Shown here in pieces: positions 44,870 to 56,718 of a DNA stretch of 64,000 bases. Below the pieces are notes generated by a model. That model made no database searches and was not told the DNA's origin. It worked only from the letters and a program-made list of their open reading frames with translations. How positions within the stretch are numbered: the first letter of the stretch is position 1; every line of letters begins with the position of its first letter. The DNA lies in contig BRKX01000009.1 of NCBI GenBank assembly GCA_026008535.1, forward strand, positions 35,601,001-35,665,000, given 5' to 3'. This DNA comes from Perilla frutescens (lineage: Eukaryota; Streptophyta; Magnoliopsida; Lamiales; Lamiaceae). The translations under genes were made by a program, and so were the position numbers.

Positions 44870-46148
44870 CCTGCAAATAAAGAACAAACGTAAAAGAAAA
44901 CAAGGAATAGATCTCATAATCTCATGTTCACTCGTTTGTTTTCACTCTGTATTTTTCCACTCATGTATCTCTCAGATATAAGTGGTGCTCGTGTGTAAGT
45001 CGTGTATCTAGTGGTGTTGGTCGAATGCAGTTGCTTAAGATCAGCTCTTCTTGGTCTTCTCGTAAGCTTGGACTAGTCGATCAAGAACCATGGTGAATGC
45101 TAGATGAAATGGAGTAGAAAATGTGTAGATGATATACGCAAACCAGTTACCTTGTTATAGGGTATATGGTGTACGGGTGTAGGAACTATGTGGTGTACGG
45201 GTGTATGGTATACGGGTGTAGGAACCGTGTAGTGTACGGGTATATGGTCCGGATGGTGAATATGGGTGTACGAGTGTAGACAAGTAGTGTATGGAACAAG
45301 GCTATAATTTTCGAACCTATTAAGTGTTAGGGACGAAAATATAAGGCTTGGGAAAGGTATATGTGATGTAGAAAAGGATTGGGATGGAAATAAACTAGAT
45401 AAGGAAGGAAAATGAATAGATAAGGTAGGTGTAATTTGGATGTGTTTCACCTAGAGTGGACACAATCTAAATAGCCTAAAATATCTATTATGGAAGGAAA
45501 GAGTCTAAAATAAGTAGAAAAGAACAATAAAAATGAAATAAACAATGCATTTTTTTTTGTCGAACTTTTTTTTTATCTGCAATTCAACTCTAACTAAACA
45601 AAACAATAGCAACCTCTAATCAAGAAAACACAAACTGGAATAATAGGATCAAATCAAGGGTGTCGAGAACACATGATAAACCAAAGTACACAATAAGGAA
45701 TGAAACACTCGACGACAATGTAAGGGTTCAATATAACTGAATAAGCTAGACTCAAAATTTTAAAGTATGGAATTAAACAACTATAAACGACTCGATATAA
45801 ACTGAAATAGACTCGACCGAATTACTAGACAATTAGGACACCTAGATTATAACTAGACTAAATAAAACACAATACCAATTATATATGTAAGAAACGGTTA
45901 GGGCAGATTATAAAAGGATGGATTTGGCTCGGTATTATGGCTAGGGTTTATAGGCGTGTTAGATGAACTTACGGATGGATGAATATGATCACGTTGAGAT
46001 GATGATGAACATTGATGTTGAATGCAGATGTACGATAGGTTGTTGTCGTTGAAGATGGATGGATCGATGGTAATGAAGGTGACCGATCAATGATGATGAT
46101 GTTGTGATTTGTATCTTGACCGAACCCGTAGATTTGAATCAACAAACA
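44870..46148. other. gypsy leader region between LTR and gag
   Basis: Non-coding on the element strand. It contains tandem-like GTGTACGGGTGTA phrases (about 45168-45275, five or six imperfect copies of 14-20 bp). Nothing else recognised. Confidence 0.55.
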
Positions 46149-46794
46149 TGATGACGGATACTGCTCAATTGGTAGCAATTCACCCTAGAACTCGAAGACT
46201 AGAATAAACTTTGATAGGACTTGAAGTTGCAATCCTTAAGAACGTGTATTTTGGGAACCAACAAAATGTGTAAGACAATGTGAATTTAATTTCAATATTC
46301 ATGCAAAGTCTAAAAAATAAATGAAATAGTCGAGCCCTATATATAATCATAGGGAATGAATTACGTAGCCTAAATTAAAAGTCTTATGGATCGAAAATAA
46401 CAAAGGAATCCTACCTTAATCAAAACTCTAATTAAGGTAAATCCAAAAGGACCAAAAATAAAATAATAAAAATCTAACTATGAATAAAATAAATCCTAAC
46501 AACTTTGGGCCTTCAAATTGGCGACTTGGACATCAAAGTGGGCTGCCAAATTCATGCCAACTTCACGCTTCACTCTTCTTGGGCTTCTTCTTCAATTGTT
46601 AACAAATTAACAATTCTTGAGCTGCCTTTATTTTCTTCTTCTCAAACTTCAAGCTTTCTTCTTATCAACACTTGTAAATAACCTTAAAGCTTCTTAGCTC
46701 TTAACCGTGTCACAGACCCTTTGAACTGCAGCTCCGGGTCTTCTTCTTCAATGCCTTGCACGGTTTCATCAGTAATGTTATACACATAGTTGAT

Positions 46795-47560
46795 ATTCTT
46801 TTTTTGCATTGCTAATAAAGAGTTTGATAATGCTAAGAAGAGTGTTTGTACTGCTAATATAGTTCGTTATACTGCTAATAAGTCCTTTACTTTAATGATA
46901 ATGCATTAAATTTAGTTATTAACATGATAAAAGTAATGAATAATAGTGTCAAAGATAATTCTAAAATAATTTATGCTAATGGTAAAAAAAGTGTTATCGT
47001 AACGCTAAAATGAGAGATGACAATGCTAAAACTCTAAAATGATAGTGCTAAAAAGCAAGAAAATGTGCAGATAAATCACAGATTGACAACAGTTGTAGGT
47101 TTACCAAAAAAATAAAAAATGAAGCTACTAAATCATCATGAAATAATGCTAAGGTGAGATTTGTGACATTGTTAATTCAATAAAACTGTAATGTCATTGT
47201 TCATGATTGTGTTTTATAATTTAATGATAATGCTAAAATGAGATATGATGATGCAAATACAATTAACAATAATGCTAGTACCACAAATCACACTTATTGG
47301 TTTGTAATGATCATGACAAGTTTTTTTTTATCACAATGCTAATAAAAGGGTTATGTTAATGCTAAAAATGAGAGATCGTATACTAATAGTGGTTGCACTA
47401 TATTGATGATTCAACAACATGTAACAATGTTTGTTCATAGTTTTTTTACAATGCCGATGACATTTTTTTATGTTAATGCTAAAAAAGAGTTGTGCTAAAA
47501 TAAGTTATGACAATGCTAAAAAAAGCCATGACAATGCTAAAATAGGAAATGACAATGCTA
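46795..47560. repeat. dispersed AATGCTAAAA repeats inside the long-TIR element
   Basis: The phrase (GAC)AATGCTAAAA and close variants recur more than fifteen times at irregular spacing. This is the right-hand interior of the 38106-47762 element. Non-coding. Confidence 0.75.
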
Positions 47561-47762
47561 AAACCCTAAATTCTGAGTATTCATATATTTTCAAAATTTC
47601 TGATTTTATCCTTAGTGAGATTCAGGGACAGCGAATTTTGACATTATTACGATAATGCCACCGCATCAAATTTTAAATCTGGGCTGTTGATATAGGGAGA
47701 TTGGATGATAGAAATTGGTTCCTAGTTCTCACACAGGGTATGATTCTCTCTAGAACCACTCC

Positions 47763-48738
47763 ATATATATATGTGTGTGTGTGTGTGTGTGTATGTGTGT
47801 GTTAATTGACCATGTATGGAGATCAAATTAGTATGAATTGTGTTTTTAACGAGTTACTGAGATTAATTGCTTTTGTGATGAATGGTTGAAATCAAATTGA
47901 CATGAATTGCGCTTTTAATGAATGACTGTGATTTATTATTTGGATACATAAAAAACTAGAGAAAGAGAAAGTAGATGTAGTATAGAGAAAGATGAGATAA
48001 TTTTAAAGTGTTTTGAAATATAGCAAAATTGATCTCTTTTAATAGACAGTGAAAGAATATGAATTTTGATATAATTTTATTATATTATATAAAAGATATA
48101 TAAATTTTATCTATATATCAAAATAAATTCGATTGATCAATCGAATAGAGAAAAGTGTCACCGATTATCCAAGAATAGAGGTTTTGGAAAGAAAACCCAC
48201 ATTACAATGATAGTCGAGCACCTTAACAATTATTAACATATTTTTCAAAAAATATTTCCGCCTATGTCTATGCGACAGTCCACCACCATTGAGGAAGGAA
48301 GGAAGGTTGCTGTTATATGCAGTCTAATAGCCAGTGATATCCCCTTTTTGTCACAATAAAAGATACAAAAAAATCCTCAAGTGAGGAGAAATTCTAGTAA
48401 TCACCTAATTTGTACTAAAACTGGGCATCGAATTTTTCCTCGTGGGTACAATTTCTCTCAATTGAGATAGGATACAGCATTAGGTGCTACATAAACATTT
48501 GAAATCCTACACCATCACTTACATAAACAATCCCCCTTATTTCACTCCTTATCCTTTCTATTATACTCTACATCTCTCGGTTCCTAGAGCTCCAACAAAT
48601 AAGATTTTGGATTAAAAAAAAAAAGCTAAATAAAAGAAAATTCACCACAAATTGCACAATGCTTAGATGAGGACAGAAACTGGCGAGAAAAAAAGACGAT
48701 ACTTGATCTTCATTCAAGGGTTCCGGCCGGCCAGCTTC
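47763..48738. other. intergenic, (TA)n/(TG)n microsatellite, then 3' side of IPMDH
   Basis: A TATATATGTGTGTG run (47763-47802) abuts the transposon end. The rest is AT-rich without a recognised gene. The final part before 48739 should hold the IPMDH 3' UTR (minus strand). Confidence 0.65.
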
Positions 48739-51700
48739 TCACACCGCAGCGGCGACCTTACTATCTATCGACTTCAGCACTTGTTCACCCATCTCCTTGC
48801 ACCCGACTAGTTTCTGCAATCAAACGCGTTATAGAGTGTCCAATCGTGAATAGTACAAGTATACCACCAAATATGAGTATCTTGTTTGACTCGTCAGACG
48901 GTTCGACACGAGTCATTGTGCAAATGCAAATACATTGACGCAATATTAAATTTAGTACATTCATTATAAAGTTTGAAAATACTTGTAAACAAACAGGAAA
49001 TATTGAACTCTCAATTTTCACTTGGTTTAGTGTTGCATTCCCAACAACCAGAAAGGAGGAGCTTTTCTAGATATCATAGCCAAACTAGACTTAGCATATC
49101 TCAAATTCTACTCGCAGCAGCAAGAATGCACGAAAAGAAATGGGGGGGAAAAAGATGGTAAAGAAAAAAAAAACTGTGCTGAATCAAAGGAGCTATACCT
49201 GGCTAGCTGAGTGTATATCACCCGTACGATATCCTCTGTCGAGAGTGTCCAAGACAGCAGCCTCGATCCTACGGGCAGCTATCTCCTCTCCGAGCCCGTA
49301 CTTTAAAAGCATGGCGGCACTGAGCACTGTTGCCAACGGGTTCGCTTTGTCCTGCCCAGCAATATCAGGAGCAGAGCCATGTATCGGTTCGAATAAACCA
49401 GGTCCCTACAGATCCACTTTTCAAATGTTAAGTATAATACAAAGGAAAAAATGGAAGGAAGAGCAGTTTTGCTCGTACCGATTCACCTAGACTTGCAGAT
49501 GGAAGCATCCCTATACTACCAGTGATCATCGAGGCTTCATCGGATAAAATGTCCCCAAATATGTTATTTGTAACAATAGTATCAAACTGCAATCACAATG
49601 GAGGCTTTGTATTTAAGGTTTATTCATGCCTTTCTGATAGTTCTACCACAGGGAAATCCAAAGACTTTATAACCTGTTTTGGGTTTCGAACAAGCTGCAT
49701 GGCTGCATTGTCGACATACATGTGTGAGAGTTCAACGTCGGGGTATTCGGAGGCGAGGGCCGTCACTCGTTTTCTCCATAGCATGGAGGCCTGGCCATTA
49801 AAATATCACAGTCAAGCACATTGAATGTGTTAAACATATAGATATTTCATATTTGCAGCACAATTGAAACCAAACCTCCAAAACATTAGCTTTGTCGACA
49901 GAACAGAGTTTTCCACCACGTTTTCGAGCAGTTTCAAATGCAACCCGAGCAATGCGATCAATCTGGGAAGGGAGATTCACACGAATGAGAAATTCAGCAA
50001 TGTATTCTCAATTAAAAATGAATGACTCAATGTACATCACACTGCATTCTGCAATGTTCATTATTATGAGTAGTTTCAGAAATTAAACATTTTAAAGGAA
50101 GAAAAAGATGAGCTGCTCACAGCAGCCAACAGCCAAGGTTCAGTAGAAGACTACCTCATGAGTTGTATACACCTCAGTGTTGAACCCGATTTCTTCACCG
50201 TTTCCGTTTGTGCCAAAACCCCGTGGTTTGCCAAAATAAATGCCTGATTGAATGCAGTTTCCATGAAAACAACCACACCATCACAGTGATATCAAAGAAA
50301 ACATTCCGAATTCAAGTAGTTTTCAGACCCGTCGACACTAACCTCCAGTAAGTTCCCTTACCACCATCAAGTCCACGCCCTCAGCAACGTCTTTCTTCAA
50401 AGTTGAAGCATCCACTAACTGATACACACATAGTCGATCATTAAACTGAATGTAATAGCATCCTAATACAGAGACACATTTAATGTGTGAAAATAAGGCA
50501 TAGACTTCAATCAACTCAGTTTTTGAAATAGACTTTCATCAACTGATATTTAGCTGATTAGTAATCAAGGAGGCTGGATCCTGGAGACTCATTTTTTTGT
50601 TCATGCACCAATATGATGAACCGATCATCAGAATGTAAAACGCCATTTGTAGAGTTAACGCATAGGGATCCCTGAAACATAACTAATGCTTATCCTGCTA
50701 AATGCACTTGCAGATTCTCTACAAATACATGATGTCAAAATACATACCTTATTCCATAATACCCATCTTTACAGAGGACAAACATTATGAACTTCTTGTG
50801 TTGTTTCAAGTCTCTGGCTTCTATTTCAACTTAGTTACTTGAGTCAATAACCTATTCTATGGAACACCAACAATCTAAAGTTTACTTAAACCTAGAAAAG
50901 GTTTAACAAGTCAGAAATCACACCAGATGAGCTTTAAGAGTATCATATTAGTCGATGGAACAAGAAGGATACAGATACAGTTCGTCGTTTGAACTGTCAG
51001 AGTGCCATATTTCCATCTAGAAAACAAACCAGAGATATGGTCTTTGAAGAGGGACAGACAGCAGTGAAGTAATCTAAAGCAATAAGAATATTGTGGTAAG
51101 AGTAGTAACTGCCTGCCACAACTAAGATGACTAGTACATGCGCAAGCCAACAAGATCAGAACCCACCCTCTTTTAACTTATTTCTGCCAAGGATACATGC
51201 TCAGCTACTTGCTCTATTGGTAAATTAGTCAAGACTCTGATAAAAATATAAACATTAAGTGGTGCATATCAATGAAGAGCCACAAAAATCCTCTAGCATT
51301 TTTTTTTTTTGGTTCCACTAAAGAGGAAAAGTGCATGCTAAAATGAACATCAGTTACATCATACTGAATTATTTTACCTCACAATATTACTGCAAATATC
51401 CGTTTTCTTGCTTCAAATAGAATGTGTGGTTTGATTTGTATTTCTTCTTTTTTTCAGCCCAAAACTACAACTCATTACTGTTTGACTGATCACTAAAAAG
51501 ACAGCAGAAAAAACTTCAACCTTAAACTTGTCACCAAAAAAAGAAGGCCATCACAATGTTTAGTTCCACATTAATCAAGAGAGGTGAAAGTAAAAACCGA
51601 AACACAATACATCTTACATCCATTTAATCTAACCTGTGTAATTATAAATATTAAATCATCTATAAATCACAAGATAATCTCAAATTTATTCAGGACAGTA

Positions 51701-52412
51701 CAGTAGAGCCACCAACCTCAGGTCAAATATTTTTACCTGGGGCAAAACGGTAGCTGGCCTCAAGTTTGCAAAAACTTTAAGGCCTGCCCGAAGTTGAAGC
51801 AGCCCAGTCTCCGGCTTCAAATGCTTCTCATTGTTATCCCACTTATACCTTCACATTCCGTTCGCAAAATCAAATTATTCAAAGAATCCTAAATTAGAAA
51901 AGATAGATTATCAAAAGCTCAAAGTTCTGTCTCAATTTCTCATCTTATATAAGAAATATAATATATTTACCCTCCAATAGCTCCAAGAAGAACAGCATCA
52001 GAACCCTTTGCAGTTGAAAGGGTCTCTTCCGGCAAGGGTACTCCGGTCAAATCCAAGGCGGCGCCGCCCACCGGCACTTCCTTGAACTTAAACTCAAACC
52101 CTGTTGTCAAGTTCTATTAAAATATTAAACTTAAGAAGCCAAAAAAGTGAGAGCAAATTAATTTCTATCAAATTGAGTAGTCATTCGGTTTTCACCTTCG
52201 AGGGAAGCGACCAGTTTGAGGGCGTTTTTCGCGACAGAGATGACTTCGGGGCCAATGCCGTCGCCGGGGAGGAGGGTGATGGTGTAGCTCTTGGATGGCG
52301 CAGCGGCGGAGCAGCGGACGGTGGAGAATTTAAGGGCGCGTTTGGAGGCGGATTTGGAGTGAAGTAGTAAAGGAGTGAAGGGTTTGCAGTTGAGTTGCAG
52401 AGAAGCCGCCAT
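48739..52412 (-). CDS. IPMDH: 3-isopropylmalate dehydrogenase, chloroplastic
   Basis: Oxidatively decarboxylates 3-isopropylmalate with NAD+ in leucine biosynthesis, in the plastid stroma. Ten exons: 52412-52196, 52100-51971, 51848-51737, 50418-50343, 50243-50155, 49962-49876, 49790-49674, 49586-49479, 49405-49199, 48813-48739. Phases agree and give 405 residues, the usual plant length. Residues 1-34 are Ser/Lys/Arg-rich and look like a transit peptide. Family marks: [11 protein letters not shown] (47-57), [16 protein letters not shown] (from about 172), [13 protein letters not shown], the metal-binding [13 protein letters not shown] (from 283) and [13 protein letters not shown] in exon 9. 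No lesion seen. Closest in kind to the Arabidopsis IMD genes; its position beside the PPR gene suggests IMD2. Confidence 0.96.
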
Positions 52413-52679
52413 GGATGGTGGGTATATTTCAGCTTTACAACTTAGATACTAAAATTTTACATATATATATATATTTATATTTGTCAGCACATACACAGAC
52501 ATTTTTTTACAGGGTGAAAAGTGTCATTTTTCTAAAGTTTGGGGTGAAAAGTGCAAATCATGCAAACCAATCTCCCCCTCAAGTCGAGCCTCAACCTGCT
52601 GCAGAATTCGAACTTGAAAGACGAGTTGCAGACATTTTCCTTTACATCATTCCATCAGTTCAATCCCTAACCCTAAACG
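52413..52679. promoter_or_regulatory. shared bidirectional promoter, IPMDH / PPR gene
   Basis: Only 267 bases separate the two divergent start codons, so both 5' UTRs and core promoters must fit here unless one overlaps a neighbour. An ATATATATATATATTTATATTT tract near 52459-52481 could serve as a TATA region for the minus-strand gene. No other element can be named by eye. Confidence 0.7.
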
Positions 52680-54104
52680 ATGCTTCCTTCAATCTTCCCA
52701 AAAATCCACCATTTTCGCTCCCACCGCTCTCTTATTCACTCGAAGCTTCAACTACTCCTCTTTTATCATACTTCTCCACACTCAAACTCGCAATTTCCTC
52801 CCAAAACGACGGCCAATCCCACTCAAAACCATCCGGCATTCAGCTTCTCAATCAACCCGGCTCCGACCCACTTCGAAAAATCGGATTTTCAACCCGAAAC
52901 AGTTCTTGAATCTCTCAACTCTTATGCCAATGACTGGAAGCTCGCATTGGAGTTCTTCAACTGGGTTGAAACCGAGTGTGGGTTTCAACACACAGCTCAC
53001 ACGCTTAATCGGATTGTCGATATTCTTGGTAAGTTTTTCGAGTTCGAAATTACCTGGAATCTAATTGAACGAATGCGGAGAAATGGATGTTCTTTGCCTG
53101 ATCACGCGACTTTTAGGGTGTTGTTTAAGCGTTATGTATCCGCCCACCTTGTTAAAGATGCCATTGATGCCTTTGTTAGATCGGATAATTATAATTTGAG
53201 GGATGAAATTTCGTTTTCGAATTTGATTGATGCTTTGTGTGAGTACAAGCATGTGATAGAAGCTGAAGAATTATGCTTCAAGAAAAATTGGGGCGACCAA
53301 TTTGATGGTGATTTGTTTTGTTTAAATGTGGATGATACAAAAATACATAACATGATTCTGCGCGGTTGGTTTAAAATGGAGTGGTGGAGGAAGTGTAGGG
53401 AGTTTTGGGAGGAGATGGATAAGAGGGGTGCGAAGAAAGACTTGTTTTCTTATTCAATATATATGGACATCCAATGCAAAAGTGGGAAGCCATGGAAAGC
53501 GGTGAAGTTGTACAAGGAGATGAGGAAGAAGGGTATTGAACTGGATGTGGTGGCATACAACACAGTTATTCGTGCTATTGGGATTTCGGAAGGGGTAGAT
53601 GAGGCAGCGAGGCTTTTCAAAGAGATGACTGAGTTAGGTTGTCAACCAAATGTTGTAACTTTCAACACAATTCTAAAGCTGTTGTGTGAGAGTGGGAGGT
53701 ATAGAGAAGCACATAGGGTACTGAATCTCATGACTAGAAAGGATTGTCTGCCAAACATAGTTACATATCACTGCTTCTTCACGTGCCTTGAAAAGCCTCG
53801 AGAGATTCTGAAATATTTTGATAGGATGATAGAAAGTGGTGTTCGACCAAGAATGGACACATATGTCATGCTCATGAGGAAGTTTGGAAGATGGGGTTTC
53901 CTTTGTCCTATTTTTCTTCTCTGGAAGAAAATGGCATTACAAGGGCTGAGCCCAGATGAGTTTGCTTATAATGCTCTGATTGATGCTTTGCTGCAAAAGG
54001 GTTTGGTTGTTTTAGCACGCAAATATGATGAAGAGATGCTTTCGAAAGGGCTCTCAGCTAAGCCAAGGGCTGAATTGGAAACTAAAATGGATGGTGAAGC
54101 CTGA
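52680..54104 (+). CDS. P-class pentatricopeptide repeat protein (At1g80550-like), probably mitochondrial
   Basis: P-class PPR proteins bind organelle RNA and influence its stability, splicing or translation. It is a single 474-residue exon with no lesion. The first 60 residues are rich in His, Ser, Arg and hydrophobics with few acids, as in a mitochondrial presequence. A run of 35-residue repeats occupies the C-terminal half, with helix-A starts near residues 257 (FSYSIYMDIQCK), 290 (VAYNTVIRAIG), 324 (VTFNTILKLLC), 359 (VTYHCFFTCL), 393 (DTYVMLMRKF) and 427 (FAYNALIDALL). More diverged repeats occupy 90-250. The first ATG of the long frame is used; an upstream overlapping frame is out of register. 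Its divergent partner is IPMDH. The likely Arabidopsis counterpart is inferred from gene order. Confidence 0.93.
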   Translation: MLPSIFPKIHHFRSHRSLIHSKLQLLLFYHTSPHSNSQFPPKTTANPTQNHPAFSFSINPAPTHFEKSDFQPETVLESLNSYANDWKLALEFFNWVETECGFQHTAHTLNRIVDILGKFFEFEITWNLIERMRRNGCSLPDHATFRVLFKRYVSAHLVKDAIDAFVRSDNYNLRDEISFSNLIDALCEYKHVIEAEELCFKKNWGDQFDGDLFCLNVDDTKIHNMILRGWFKMEWWRKCREFWEEMDKRGAKKDLFSYSIYMDIQCKSGKPWKAVKLYKEMRKKGIELDVVAYNTVIRAIGISEGVDEAARLFKEMTELGCQPNVVTFNTILKLLCESGRYREAHRVLNLMTRKDCLPNIVTYHCFFTCLEKPREILKYFDRMIESGVRPRMDTYVMLMRKFGRWGFLCPIFLLWKKMALQGLSPDEFAYNALIDALLQKGLVVLARKYDEEMLSKGLSAKPRAELETKMDGEA

Positions 54105-56460
54105 AGAATCTGGCAATGGGTAACTATTTTTATCTAGTTTTATATGGCAAAGTCTCATGACCGAGTTTTGACAGTAGAATGATGCCATGGGCCTGATAGG
54201 GCAGTATAAACTAGTGTAGGGGATTCAGTCTTGGGAAATTGTGGGTTTTTTTATATGCTTTATTTCTTTTTCTTTTTCTCCTTTCCTTTTGGTGTCTTGG
54301 TCAGATGTAAATTTGGGAAAAAAAGTTTTCATCCCTTCCCTCTCATTGAATTGTACACATGATTTTATCAAAGAAAAGATAATAGAATGGATTGGTTATG
54401 ACGAAAGTCTTGGCCAGAAATTTTCTTGATCTGTCATCAGCTGTGCAATAAAGATGTTCAACACTTTTGCTTGAATTTAGAAACATGTTCCCTATGATAA
54501 TTTCTTTATGCTATCTGTTGTTCTAGAGAATAATTTCCTTTCAATTAATATTAGAGGTTATATGTTTCTTGTTATTTCTGTTGAGAGTTTAAAATCAACA
54601 GGTAATACAGACTAGCTGGTTAAACAACTTTAAGTACTTCTAGAGATGGATTCCTGCAATCATTCTAAGTTAAATTTGGTCAATTTTAGATTTGTGAGGT
54701 GAGATTTTATTTCATGAAATGGGTATATCAAGTTAGATTTTATCTTCCTTTTCTAAATAAAAAGGTGAGATTTTATCTCAAAGTTGCAAAGATGGATTGG
54801 ATTCTAGTTTCCAGATCTATTAATCAGTACATTATATGATGGGTTTGATATTCATCATGACTCATGCCTCTATTAAGTCATTTGAAACCATTCTGTCAAA
54901 TCCTTTTCCACAGCAGATCCTTCAATCTGAGAGGTGAGAGCAAACTAAATGATGTAGAAATCTGTTCAATAAGTTTGTAGAGTCTTAGTTCTGTCAAACA
55001 TCACCTTGAAACAGAGTTGTAAGATACCAAAAATTGGCTTTTGGTACGTGATTGGTTCAGGTGAAATTCAACTGTTTTTTTTTTTTTTTTTTTTTTTCAG
55101 AAATGCTTCTTTTGTTTTTTGTGAGTCAGGTTTTAGTTCAATTTCAGTTCTTTCTAAAGATCCAGCTTCTATGTTTTCTGTTTTTCATAATTTAAATAAT
55201 ATGTTTAATTTGTCAATATTGTTGTTTATGAAATTTACATGGATGAGATTCAGCAGAGTGGTTGTGTCAACGACAGGAGATTCACGCCTCATCTAACCCA
55301 CCATTCCTCCCCTAGAGTATTATTTCCTGAAGGATTTGATACAATGATACTCAGTAGATAATTTTCAATTTTTTTTTCCTTTTTTTTTTATTATATTGTT
55401 CCTGTCAAATATAGATGTTGATGGTCCATAAACTTTATCCCATGATGCTTTTAACTCTTATTGCTTTACATTGCTTGCTTCAGTCTATTATCTATAATAC
55501 ATGTTCTTGTCTCCCTATCTACAGCTTTTGAGTCATTCATTCTAAAAATCCACCAATTCATATTTACAGTTCGTTGTTTCTTGGAATTGCCATATTCACA
55601 GGCTTGACACTAATGGCAGAGCCCAAGAGCATTTCAGTCACAATCATCCACTGGATTTTCCCTCCCTTAGAGCATATCAATACGGACGGTGAGACGAAGA
55701 TAAGCTGTTATATGCATGCAACGGACCAGTTTCAGAGCCATCCTACACTTGCAGCATACACTGTGGTAAGACTGTCATTTTGGAATCGATGTGAAATGTG
55801 CTTCCTTTCCCAGAATTTATTAAACATGCAGCTCACCAACAATACAAACTGATTCAGAGATGCATATAAGCAACGACGAATTCCCTCAATGTGATGCTTC
55901 TTGTTGTCTATCATGTTTCAGATATGTCTCCTCATGCCTACAGCTGTGAACAGCGCGACTTCCATCTGCACTATTCTTGTGCTATGCTGCCAGCTACTGA
56001 AACTCTGCAAGGTACATATCAGAAAAGCATGAACTTGCTTTATTTCAGCCTCCTTACAGTCACCATACTGATGAGATCAACTGTGAGACACACGATCGAA
56101 CAACAAATACATCAAAAGACGTGGATGTATCCCACCCAAACTGCATCTCTATAGGAACTTCAAGTTCGGACACCAACTCATGTTGTGGTGTTCTACCATA
56201 AGCACGATGGGTTTTTGAGTGCCCGTCATGCTACTTGGCTTTTTGCATGCTTTCCTGTGATCAGGTCCCTGGACTAGTGTGTGACCTGTGTGTGGCTTTG
56301 TTAAATCGAGAGATTTAGGCTCTTTGCTTCTTCTTGGGAGCTTTTGTGAAGGTCAATGTTTCTTACATATATTTCCCAAGTTTATCACCATATAAATTGA
56401 TATAAGATTTTGTTTAAATGAGCACTCTTCTTCGTGTGGGAACGTGCGCATTATGCTTAT
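54105..56460 (+). other. downstream of PPR gene; possible long or spliced 3' UTR / non-coding transcript
   Basis: Composition is less AT-rich than other intergenic parts, especially 55560-56350. Splice-like sites occur: a 23-T tract then CAG at 55075-55100, and ACTGTG|GTAAGA near 55762. No open frame here resembles a known protein. This might be alternative 3' exons of the PPR gene or a separate RNA. Weak evidence. Confidence 0.3.
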
Positions 56461-56461
56461 T

Positions 56462-56718
56462 TACTACTTCTTCCGTTTCGGAATAAGTGTCATTTTGGAT
56501 AAATGTACACATATTAATAAAGATATTAATTAGATAATTAAATTACCTTATACATCCTTATTTGAATACATTAAATGAGTTAAATATGGTTGTTTGAATG
56601 TATTAAATGAGGGCAAATATGAGAAAATGTGAAATTTTTACATCAATTGTGTAAAATGACACTTTCTGGTAAACAAAATTTAAGTGCTAGAATGACACCT
56701 TGTGAAATGGAGATAGTA
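56462..56718. mobile_element. Stowaway-like MITE
   Basis: The left end TACTACTTCTTCCGTTTCGG with AAGTGTCATTTTGG, and the inverted right end TACTATCTCCATTTCAC with AGGTGTCATT, match the Stowaway plan (CTCCCTCCGTTTC ends, TA duplication). About 257 bp, non-coding. Confidence 0.7.

Larger units (their letters stand above)
41348..46771 (-). mobile_element. Ty3-gypsy retrotransposon, 3' part missing
   Basis: The 5' LTR is 46771-46149 on the minus strand, about 623 bp with termini TGATGA...TCATCA. Like the solo LTR at 28.7 kb it encodes a GSVTRLRAKKL-type polyprotein end near its start. A 1.3-kb leader then runs to gag (about 44814), protease, RT and RNase H. Integrase and the 3' LTR are missing; the sequence is cut at about 41348 where it meets the SIRE element. 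No standard primer-binding site was recognised after the LTR. Confidence 0.75.
38106..47762. mobile_element. long-TIR DNA element enclosing nested retrotransposons
   Basis: 38106-38222 and the reverse complement of 47645-47762 match along about 115 bases. Both open GGAGTGGTTC, then share CATACCCTGTGTGAGAACTA and ACCAAT, ATCCAAT, and finally ATGCGGTGG followed by TTA. Removing the inserted retroelements (38223-46771) leaves about 1.1 kb with no coding capacity, so it is a non-autonomous TIR element, Mutator-like or hAT-like. Target duplications are unclear because both sides are TA-rich. Confidence 0.75.

Noticed and set aside
52104..52367. Plus-strand Gly-rich frame over IPMDH exon 1
   Set aside because: Antisense shadow of the transit-peptide exon, which is clearly coding on the minus strand.
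52415..52909. 164-codon plus-strand frame overlapping the PPR start
   Set aside because: It runs through the promoter gap and is out of register with the PPR protein, whose 474-codon frame carries the repeats.
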